Part shown: one piece after another, positions 34,613 to 39,198 of the stretch | Position numbering within the stretch: the stretch's first letter is position 1 | Layout of the letters: each line of letters begins with the position of its first letter | Assembly (NCBI RefSeq): GCF_002844555.1 | Contig: NZ_PJNI01000023.1 | Location: 1 to 39,198 of the forward strand | Reading direction: 5' to 3' | Origin: Brumimicrobium salinarum | Lineage (GTDB): Bacteria > Bacteroidota > Bacteroidia > Flavobacteriales_D > Crocinitomicaceae | Length of the DNA: 39,198 bases | Made by a program: the position numbers and the translations under genes | Notes under the pieces: generated by a model | What the model was told of the DNA's origin: nothing | Database searches by the model: none | Seen by the model: only the letters and a program-made list of their open reading frames with translations

Positions 34613-35179
34613 CTATACAGATTCCGCCATTTCTTTGTGCTTTCCTTCGGCAGTTTCTTCTACTAACTTTTTGCAAAATGCGGGTAAATCGTTTGGATTT
34701 CTTGAAGTAGTTAAACCTTTATCGACTACAACTTCTTCATCTACCCAATTGGCTCCTGCATTGATTAAGTCTGTTTTGATACTCGAATAAGAAGTGACTT
34801 TTCTTCCCTCTAAAATTCCAGCCTCAGCAAGTAACCATGGACCATGACAAATTGCCGCGATTGGTTTTTTGTGATCAGCAAATTCTCTTACAAAGTTGAC
34901 TGCTTTTTCGTTGTTTCTCAACAAGTCTGGATTGATCACTCCGCCGGGTAAAATCAAAGAATCATAGTCCGAAACTGAAACTTCGTCTAATGTCTTATCA
35001 ACATCATATTCCTGACCCCAGTTTCCATCTGTCCACGATTTTATTTTTCCTTTTTCTAAACTTACCACATGAGTTGTGGCACCCGCTTTTTCAACTGCTT
35101 CTTTTGGTTCTGAGAATTCAGATTGTTCAAATCCGTCAGTTACTAAAATTGCTACTTTTTTGTTACTTAAATCTTTCAT
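34613..35179 (-). CDS. DJ-1/PfpI family protein (YhbO/PfpI subgroup)
   Basis: A 188-residue class I glutamine-amidotransferase-like protein. The N-terminal KVAILVTDGFEQSEF carries the conserved Glu, and the nucleophile elbow is AAICHGPWLLAEAG with the reactive Cys followed by His. LILPGGVINPDLLR is the oxyanion region, and TSRNPNDLPAFC the closing signature of the PfpI/YhbO subgroup. Members were described as proteases, glyoxalases or protein/nucleotide deglycases; the reaction is disputed. It forms a unit with the following NAD(P)-binding gene. Confidence 0.93.
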   Translation of the reverse strand: MKDLSNKKVAILVTDGFEQSEFSEPKEAVEKAGATTHVVSLEKGKIKSWTDGNWGQEYDVDKTLDEVSVSDYDSLILPGGVINPDLLRNNEKAVNFVREFADHKKPIAAICHGPWLLAEAGILEGRKVTSYSSIKTDLINAGANWVDEEVVVDKGLTTSRNPNDLPAFCKKLVEETAEGKHKEMAESV

Positions 35180-35387
35180 TATATTGTTCTTTTTATAGTT
35201 TGATAAATTGCTTTTTCTTAAAGTAATTCATTACTATCTCCAATAGCCTAAAATTTATTTAAGAGATGTGAAATAATGTTAGAATGAGGCATTTTGAAAC
35301 CCAATACAAGATTAAAATTAGACACATAGCTTAAACACGTTGATCTTATTAATTGATCTTTAGTGAAATAAGGAGACTGAAGGTGTT

Positions 35388-35612
35388 TTATCTCTTATTT
35401 GGAATTTCAGGACAATAACTAAATCCCCCAAAAACTCCACAATGCGTTAAAGAAATTACCAATCCTAAATCTTTTCCGTCATAAAACAGTCTTGGAACTC
35501 CATTTTGAATCTTTTCAATCTTTAATTTTTTAAGTTCTAATTTGTACTTTTGACTAAAATCTAAAAGAAGTTGATTTCTCAAGTTTTGACTTTTGTGATT
35601 TAACGTCGTTTT
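35388..35612 (-). pseudogene. Open fragment, possibly C-terminal piece of a 4'-phosphopantetheinyl transferase-like gene
   Basis: The frame is open for 74 codons with only a TTG (35582) as possible start. The product (QLLLDFSQKYKLELKKLKIE, NGVPRLFYDGKDL, VISLTHCGVFGGFSY) looks like the end of a folded protein, and the ISLTH...FGGFSY block faintly recalls the 'SISHHG..VA.A' motif of Sfp-type phosphopantetheinyl transferases. I am not sure of the family. The 5' part is missing, so I call it a remnant. The 160 bp to the DJ-1 gene (35227-35387) hold nothing I can name. Confidence 0.4.
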
Positions 35613-35796
35613 CTAATTTCCCTTTGTTATTTAGTTGGTAAATTTTGCTTTCATGCTCGAAGTCATCAATTCCAGCGACAGTGAAAATATACCTTTCGTT
35701 GATGCTGGTTTCGGTAGTTAACTTTAAATCTCCAATTTCAACTTTTCCATTTTGTCTGTTATTTTGACATTCTTTTGGTGTAAAATCCGAATGATT
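35554..35796 (-). pseudogene. Open fragment without start codon, of unknown family
   Basis: Eighty codons are open (KVEIGDLKLTTETSINERYI, FTVAGIDDFEHESKIYQLNN) without ATG, GTG or TTG at the head. Composition is that of a real coding sequence, and the frame overlaps the end of the parE remnant and the fragment at 35388-35612. It could be the tail of a gene whose frame was lost by indels. No function proposed. Confidence 0.3.
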
Positions 35797-36039
35797 TCAA
35801 CGCTCTCTAATTTTCGGTTGATTTTGTAGAATATGAGATGCGATTTTATTAGTGAACAGAAATAACTTTTTTTGCGTGACTATAATTTTTTCCCGATTCT
35901 GGATTTTTTGCTAAATATTCAATTTCGTCCATTATTAAGTTAAAATATCTGTCCGCTTGTTTGAGCGACCAGTTTTCAAACGTGTAAAGCCAATGTTTTT
36001 AATATCTTGATTAGCTTCTTGACTGATCTTGTAATCCAT
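35724..36039 (-). pseudogene. ParE-type toxin of a type II toxin-antitoxin pair, two frameshifts
   Basis: Read with two corrections this is a complete toxin of about 105 residues of the RelE/ParE fold: MDYKISQEANQDIKNI, then WLYTFENWSLKQADRYFNLI and EIEYLAKNPESGKNYSHA, then KSYFCSLIKSHLIFYKINRK and SVEIIRILHQ. The first break is near 35991-35993 (one T too few before GGC), the second at the seven-A run 35867-35873 (one A too few). The ATG at 36039 shares a base with the parD stop, the normal antitoxin-toxin coupling. Either the toxin is inactivated in this strain or the sequence has two indel errors. Confidence 0.75.
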
Positions 36040-36287
36040 TATTCAGTCAAATGATTTTGATGAAGGTCATTCAAAAGTCTATTTCTATCGAAATTCTCTA
36101 AAAAACCAGACTTTTCACCTTTTTTTAGTTCTTTTACGAGTTCGGTCTTTTTAATTTCTTCGTGCTCGAACATTCTCAAAGCTGCTCTAACAACTTCACT
36201 CACTGAAGAGTATTTTCCAGTCTTGATTTGTTGATTGATAAAACTATCAAAATAATCACCCAACAAAATTGATGTATTTTTTGCCAT
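36039..36287 (-). CDS. ParD-type antitoxin (ribbon-helix-helix, CopG/CC2985 family)
   Basis: The 82-residue protein neutralises the ParE toxin and represses its own operon. ATG 36287 starts MAKNTSILLGDYFDSFINQQ, the RHH strand and first helix, followed by TGKYSSVSEVVRAALRMFEHEE, the hallmark of ParD (GxYxSxSEVVRxALRLLE), and a charged toxin-binding C-terminus. A longer frame to 36368 would run through the palindromic operator and is not the start. The 45-bp perfect palindrome directly upstream is the expected autoregulatory site. Confidence 0.9.
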   Translation of the reverse strand: MAKNTSILLGDYFDSFINQQIKTGKYSSVSEVVRAALRMFEHEEIKKTELVKELKKGEKSGFLENFDRNRLLNDLHQNHLTE

Positions 36288-36294
36288 AATCTTT

Positions 36295-36339
36295 AATTTA
36301 CCATAAATATACCAAGACTTGGTATATTTATGGTAAATT
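36295..36339. promoter_or_regulatory. Perfect 45-bp palindrome, probable ParD operator
   Basis: Two arms of 22 bp (36295-36316 and 36318-36339) are exact reverse complements around a single base; the inner part reads ATACCAAGACTTGGTAT. It ends 8 bp before the parD ATG and contains a TATATTTA -7-like box on the minus strand, so a bound ParD dimer array would cover the promoter. Confidence 0.75.
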
Positions 36340-36348
36340 ACATAAACG

Positions 36349-36398
36349 AAGAACGGCGAAGCCCTCACGAATACCTATAAAAAATAGACAAGAAATGA
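36349..36398 (+). repeat. Short GC-headed, AT-tailed element 1 (left junction of the intron remnant)
   Basis: Contains ggcgaagccctcacgaatac and a tail ending aagaaatgag. It marks the point where the group II intron reverse transcriptase begins (GVPQGSP from 36405); the part of the intron upstream of it is missing. It aligns with the inserts at 36967 and 37189. Confidence 0.5.
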
Positions 36399-36614
36399 GT
36401 AAAGGGAGTTCCACAAGGTTCTCCAATAAGTCCGTTATTGTCTAATATTCTACTCAACGAGTTGGATAAAGAACTGACAAGACGCAAACTCCGATTTGTA
36501 CGCTACGCAGATGATTTTAGCATTTATACTCAGTATAAAAGCCATGCAACTGCAACGCTAAAAGCCATTGAAAAGTTTTTGAAAACAAAGCTTAAACTCA
36601 CCATAAATCGTGAA

Positions 36615-36666
36615 CTTAGCGAAGCGATCTCATGAACACCTTTGAAAAAACAATAAGAGTGAATAA
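36615..36666 (+). repeat. 52-bp insert in the reverse transcriptase (element 2)
   Basis: Lies between codons for LTINRE and KSGVRKP. It reads cttagcgaagcgatctcatg and then an AT-rich tail ending agagtgaataa. Exact edges are set by restoring the maturase frame and may move by a few bases. Confidence 0.6.
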
Positions 36667-36861
36667 AAAAGTGGAGTTAGAAAACCAGTTCAATTTGAAC
36701 TATTGGGATTCGGATTTGAATCAACTTACAGGAAAGGAGATAAAGGTAAATACCAATTGGTTGTAGGGAAGAAAGCATGGAAAAGATTGAAACAGCGACT
36801 AAAAGTCTTCACCCGAAAAACCACTCCGATGACCTTTGATGAGCGTATCCAAAAGATTAAC

Positions 36862-36889
36862 GACCGCCGAAGGCAGCAGCGAAGCTAAC
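36862..36889 (+). repeat. GC-rich insert, left copy of a 28-bp inverted repeat
   Basis: Begins gaccgccgaaggcagcagcg and is the reverse complement of 37402-37429 with a single mismatch. It sits between codons for IQKIN and LQRGWLNYF, adds about 24 bp in frame and introduces a stop. Confidence 0.6.
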
Positions 36890-36966
36890 TTCAACGTGGA
36901 TGGTTAAACTATTTTCGTGGAACAAGTATCAAAGGAAAACTCAGAGATGTTGACGGATGGCTACGA

Positions 36967-37018
36967 ATTAAGCGAAGCGAATCACGAATACAAATAAAAC
37001 AAAATTAAAGAATGAGTA
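36967..37018 (+). repeat. 52-bp insert in the maturase domain (element 3)
   Basis: Splits GWLR from NRLRYCIW. It reads attaagcgaagcgaatcacg, aatacaaataaaac and a tail ending aagaatgagtaa. Same length as element 2 and the best match to element 5. Confidence 0.65.
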
Positions 37019-37060
37019 AATCGACTTCGCTATTGCATTTGGCACCATTGGAAGAATTGG

Positions 37061-37110
37061 AGCGTAGCGGAAAACACGAACACAAATAAAAAATAATAAT
37101 GATGTGAGCT
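37061..37110 (+). repeat. About 50-bp insert in the maturase (element 4)
   Basis: Splits HHWKNW from NPERKRKN. It contains gcgtagcggaaaacacgaac, acaaataaaaaataataatg and a tail ending gtgagcta. Edges uncertain by a few bases. Confidence 0.55.
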
Positions 37111-37188
37111 AACCCTGAACGGAAGAGAAAGAATCTTATTCGATTAGGAATTGACCAAGACCATGCATACGCTTACAGTCGCACCCGA

Positions 37189-37238
37189 ATTAAACGAAGT
37201 GAATCATGAATACAAATAAAAATAAACAAGAATGAATA
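37189..37238 (+). repeat. 50-bp insert in the maturase (element 5)
   Basis: Splits YAYSRTR from MGGWAVA. It reads attaaacgaagtgaatcatg, aatacaaataaaaataaac and aagaatgaata. It begins with the same att after a cga codon as element 3. Confidence 0.65.
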
Positions 37239-37262
37239 ATGGGAGGGTGGGCAGTTGCTCAC

Positions 37263-37310
37263 CTGCGGAGCAAGCTTTCATACAATAAAAAACATACAAG
37301 AAATGAAAAA
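37263..37310 (+). repeat. 48-bp insert in the maturase (element 6)
   Basis: Splits GWAVAH from RPILRTT and is the only one of the family that keeps the frame open. It reads ctgcggagcaagctttcata, then an AT-rich tail with acaagaaatgaaaaa. A further 22-bp GC-rich insert (cacgaagtagcaccgaagg) follows at about 37332-37353. Confidence 0.55.
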
Positions 37311-37401
37311 CGTCCAATTCTAAGGACAACACCACGAAGTAGCACCGAAGGTAATCACTATTTCAAGGCTAAAGAAGCGTGGTTATGTAGCAATGTTGGA
37401 A

Positions 37402-37429
37402 GTTAGCTCCGCTGCTGCCTTCGGCGGTC
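37402..37429 (-). repeat. GC-rich insert, right copy of the 28-bp inverted repeat
   Basis: Reads gttagctccgctgctgcctt and is the inverse of 36862-36889 (27 of 28 bases). It lies at the end of the maturase reading frame just before RNA domain V. Confidence 0.6.
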
Positions 37430-37445
37430 ATTTATCGCTTAACCC

Positions 37446-37578
37446 TTCAAGGTACGAACCGCCGTATACGAGACCCGTATCCCGAAGTTTCGGGAGTGGT
37501 GTGAGATCGGAACGATGCTGCACCGATGCGTCTGCAGGCGCACTCCGTCAGCTTAGCTGGCGGAGCCGTCTACTCGAT
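37446..37578 (+). ncRNA. Group II intron RNA domains V and VI, domain V disrupted
   Basis: The domain V half gaaccgccgtatacgagacc is followed, where the pairing strand should come, by a small palindrome (tcccgaagtttcgggag) and then tggtgtgaga, so the helix is broken. A domain VI-like stem ctccgtcagc-ttag-ctggcggag (37543-37565) and the canonical 3' end gccgtctactcgatt follow. The maturase frame runs into domain V as in intact introns of this class. Confidence 0.65.
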
Positions 37579-37591
37579 TACAGCCATTTAA

Positions 37592-38413
37592 TTAATTTAT
37601 CAGAGCTGTTGTTTTCCAAGGCTTCCAATAAACCGTATCATTCTTGTATAATGGTGATTCCCCATAAATAGTGTCATGTTTTTTTGATACAACTAAATTT
37701 CGTCCTATAAATTTATTTCTTGTTTCACTCTCCGAGTCAGTTCTCCAGATAAAAATCGTTTCCCTGCATTCTATGCTATCATTAATCAATAAAGAAATCT
37801 TAACACTATCATTCGAATAAATCCGAGTATTTGCAGATAATGATGCCTCTAAATGATTGATGTCATCAACTGAAAATTCTGTGAGCGAATTACTGTCAAT
37901 GATTGAACGGATCAGTTCTTTATGTAACTCCTCAATAAATACAATTGCATCTGTATAGTCGCTAACGTGCTTAATCTTGTCGAAATACTGAATAATTATA
38001 GACGATACTGATGATTTTTCAAGTTTTTTATTACTCGATATAACTTGTTTTAAATTAAATGTATCTAAATCTTTCTCGAGAATTGGTTCTAATTTATAGT
38101 AGTTACCATATGCTATTGCAGTTGTTTTTACATACGTGTCTAAGATATCTTTAAGAGCATTATCATTTTCACTATTCTCAAACAACTTAGACTTATACAA
38201 CTTTCTGATTTTTCTTAAATTGATCAATGTCCGAATCCCATCATGTGTTTCTCCATCATATTTAGTAAACGTTGAATTAAGAATTTTATCTGTTAAACTG
38301 TCATTATACAACGAAATTGATTCGATTTTTTTTTCACGTATTAACTCCTCCTTATTGGAAGTTTGGCATCCTATGACTAGAAATATTAAGAATGTTATAT
38401 AAATTAATCTCAT
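37592..38413 (-). CDS. Hypothetical lipoprotein
   Basis: I do not recognise this family. The 273-residue product starts with a lipoprotein signal (IFLVIGC, Cys16) and continues as a mostly helical, charged domain (about 25-190) followed by a strand-rich end with SVKISLLINDSIECRETIFI and TIYGESPLYKNDTVYWKPW, which could be a small beta domain. The gene ends 14 bp after the intron remnant and is followed upstream by a structured intergenic element. Low similarity in style to housekeeping genes of the window suggests accessory origin. Confidence 0.75.
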   Translation of the reverse strand: MRLIYITFLIFLVIGCQTSNKEELIREKKIESISLYNDSLTDKILNSTFTKYDGETHDGIRTLINLRKIRKLYKSKLFENSENDNALKDILDTYVKTTAIAYGNYYKLEPILEKDLDTFNLKQVISSNKKLEKSSVSSIIIQYFDKIKHVSDYTDAIVFIEELHKELIRSIIDSNSLTEFSVDDINHLEASLSANTRIYSNDSVKISLLINDSIECRETIFIWRTDSESETRNKFIGRNLVVSKKHDTIYGESPLYKNDTVYWKPWKTTALIN

Positions 38414-38440
38414 TTGGTGTTAATTGGCTGTAACGGTTTT

Positions 38441-38551
38441 GTGTAAGCGTCAGTAACGGGAAAGTGCGCGAGTACTTTCCGCTGACGCACCTAATTTAGC
38501 AAAACGAGTTGAATTTCCGATTAGGAAATTCAGCCGTTATTGCGCTTACAC
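38441..38551. other. Structured intergenic element, attC-like multi-hairpin
   Basis: The outer arms GTGTAAGCG...TAACGG (38441-38458) and CCGTTA...CGCTTACAC (38534-38551) pair. Inside are two more stem-loops: GCGTCAG/CTGACGC with GGAAAGT/ACTTTCC (38447-38488), and GAATTTCC/GGAAATTC (38511-38531). It separates two same-strand lipoprotein genes. The layout resembles an integron attC site or a large repetitive extragenic element; the canonical GTTRRRY/RYYYAAC core sites are not evident. Confidence 0.5.
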
Positions 38552-38559
38552 GTTGTTGG

Positions 38560-39084
38560 CTACAGTTTTTTTTCATTTAATAATCTATTCAGTTTTCCGT
38601 AATCTCCAGATTGTCCAAATTCCATTGTGTTAACATCAGTTCCAAGAATTTGACTGTCCAAACAATCAAAACATACCTTTGCAATTCCGATTATTGAGTC
38701 AGATTTTTTAAAAATCAGAATGTCTCGATAGACATGAACACAGGCAAGTGCATAAACTTCATCGTGAGATTTTTCTCGAAATATTTCATTCAGTTCAGCG
38801 TGTTCATTTTCAGATACTTTGTTTTTTGTAAATCCAATTTTCGTTAGTTTAGGAATGAATGCAGTATCTGAAATTTTTTCAGGTTTGTCATTAACAATAA
38901 TGTCAATTTTCAGTCGCTGGTTTTGAGTCAAATTTTTCTTTTCCTCAAGGTCAAACAATTCGTTTTCGTCTATTTTTATGGAATAATGGTCAACTTGGTC
39001 GAAGTCAAAATAATAATCTCCTTTTTTTTGACTACAGCTAAAAGTCAAAAGAATAATTCCGATTATAAAAAGTGATTTGTTCAT
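38560..39084 (-). CDS. Hypothetical lipoprotein
   Basis: A 174-residue product with a lipoprotein signal (GIILLTFSCSQ, Cys17). The mature domain starts with strands (GDYYFDFDQVDHYSIKID), has a central ILIFKKSDSIIGIAKVCFDC block with a CxxC-like Cys pair in VCFDCLDSQ, and ends with GDYGKLNRLLNEK. Small orphan lipoproteins of this type are common in Bacteroidota accessory regions; I know no function. Its start is 24 bp from a stem-loop and 57 bp from the putative 5' end of a group II intron on the other strand. Confidence 0.75.
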   Translation of the reverse strand: MNKSLFIIGIILLTFSCSQKKGDYYFDFDQVDHYSIKIDENELFDLEEKKNLTQNQRLKIDIIVNDKPEKISDTAFIPKLTKIGFTKNKVSENEHAELNEIFREKSHDEVYALACVHVYRDILIFKKSDSIIGIAKVCFDCLDSQILGTDVNTMEFGQSGDYGKLNRLLNEKKL

Positions 39085-39107
39085 TTCTCAAATTGCTTAC
39101 GGTTTGA

Positions 39108-39133
39108 CTAAACTGCGTTTTAATGCAGTTTAG
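39108..39133. other. Stem-loop immediately before the right-edge intron
   Basis: CTAAACTGC pairs exactly with GCAGTTTAG around the loop GTTTTAAT, followed by gttttgt and then the putative intron start at 39141. Class C group II introns typically insert a few bases downstream of such stem-loops (terminators or attC sites). Confidence 0.6.
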
Positions 39134-39140
39134 GTTTTGT

Positions 39141-39198
39141 GTGTGCCCAGCATGGGCATCTTTACCTTACGAAAGTAAGGAATTAATCTAAAGGGTGC
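39141..39198 (+). mobile_element. Probable 5' end of a second group II intron (continues outside window)
   Basis: The sequence opens with GTGTG, the group II 5' boundary consensus (GUGYG), followed by the tight hairpin TGCCC-AGCAT-GGGCA (39144-39158), a second hairpin CCTTAC-gaaa-GTAAGG (39165-39180), and tctaaagggtgc at the edge. This order (GTGyGCCCAGCATGGGC... TCTA..AGGGTG) is that of domain I starts of bacterial introns that end in the type of domain V seen at 37450. Only 58 bases are visible. Confidence 0.55.

Larger units (their letters stand above)
36399..37434 (+). pseudogene. ltrA: Group II intron reverse transcriptase/maturase (LtrA-type), fragmented
   Basis: The pieces, joined over inserts, read GVPQGSPISPLLSNILLNEL, RFVRYADDFSIY (catalytic YADD near 36508), LKLTINRE, KSGVRKPVQFELLGFGFEST, KGKYQLVVGKKAWKRLKQRL, TRKTTPMTFDERIQKIN, GWLNYFRGTSIKGKLRDVDG, NRLRYCIWHHWK, PERKRKNLIRLGIDQDHAYA, MGGWAVA, PILRTT, ITISRLKKRGYVAMLE, RYEPPYTRPV. 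The order equals an intact maturase with nothing else missing, so loss happened by insertion, not by decay of the sequence between. Each gap holds a short insert (listed separately). The coding sequence itself is little mutated, which implies the inserts are recent. Confidence 0.85.
36399..37578 (+). mobile_element. 5'-truncated, degenerate group II intron
   Basis: The 3' half of a bacterial group II intron: reverse transcriptase from domain 5, maturase domain X, the C-terminal zone, then RNA domain V and VI sequence ending gtctactcgatt. Domains I-IV and the first half of the reverse transcriptase are absent. The coding part is broken by at least six inserts. The remnant cannot splice or move by itself. 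Confidence 0.8.

Noticed and set aside
36615-37310. Ribosomal bypassing elements (as in phage T4 gene 60 or yeast mitochondrial byps), given the ~50-nt insert length
   Set aside because: The reverse transcriptase lacks its 5' half and any start, the inserts are not flanked by matching take-off and landing codons, and the domain V of the intron is broken, so there is no product to preserve.
37393-37671. Plus-strand open frame of 92 codons over the end of the intron
   Set aside because: Its first part is the degraded maturase end and domain V read through; the rest is antisense to the lipoprotein gene at 37592-38413.

Overview
The window looks like a chromosome segment of a marine or freshwater member of the Bacteroidota, order Flavobacteriales (Crocinitomicaceae/Fluviicola-like is a guess). 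The evidence is AT-rich DNA, promoter boxes of the Bacteroidota type TAnnTTTG instead of sigma-70 boxes, no Shine-Dalgarno dependence, many small lipoproteins, a GldA-type gliding ABC ATPase, paired DUF1573 proteins, a repetitive secreted surface protein with SBBP repeats, and Flavobacteriales-type versions of peptide deformylase, TrmB and a UvrD/RecB-like helicase-nuclease. No rRNA, tRNA or CRISPR array was seen.

Layout. 1-2157: the first 719 codons of a giant secreted adhesin-like protein on the minus strand. 2447-5447: two transporters (MATE exporter; CPA2 antiporter with RCK domain). 5532-11599: a minus-strand run with a patatin/outer-membrane-barrel fusion, def, a lipoprotein, two DUF1573 proteins, gldA and an exported hypothetical. 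11664-14007: a TRIC-like channel and a THUMP RNA methyltransferase interrupted by a frameshift. 14127-15589: a conserved family of unknown function split in two. 15930-17756: an MbnP/MbnH-like pair (copper-protein lipoprotein plus di-haem oxidase). 17933-25107: the helicase-nuclease, a Na/Pi cotransporter, an SDR, an alkyltransferase-like protein and trmB. 25153-27342: a glycosyltransferase and small genes. 27424-30830: a WD40-plus-caspase protein, also split by a frameshift. 31040-35179: an SLC13 permease, SdpI, an amidase, an NAD(P)-binding protein and a DJ-1/PfpI protein.

From 35.2 kb on the window turns accessory: gene fragments, a parDE toxin-antitoxin pair whose toxin is broken and whose antitoxin sits behind a perfect 45-bp palindrome, a 5'-truncated group II intron whose reverse transcriptase is cut repeatedly by related inserts of about 50 bp, two orphan lipoproteins separated by a highly structured intergenic element, and, at the right edge, what looks like the 5' end of a second group II intron placed just behind a stem-loop.

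Two patterns cross gene boundaries. Four genes (THUMP methyltransferase, the 14-15 kb family, WD40-caspase, parE) each lose frame at a run of exactly seven A on the coding strand, always as if one A were missing. Systematic indel error is the simplest reading; slippage is the exciting one. Second, short GC-headed, AT-tailed repeats occur inside the intron remnant and possibly in one intergenic region near 5.5 kb.
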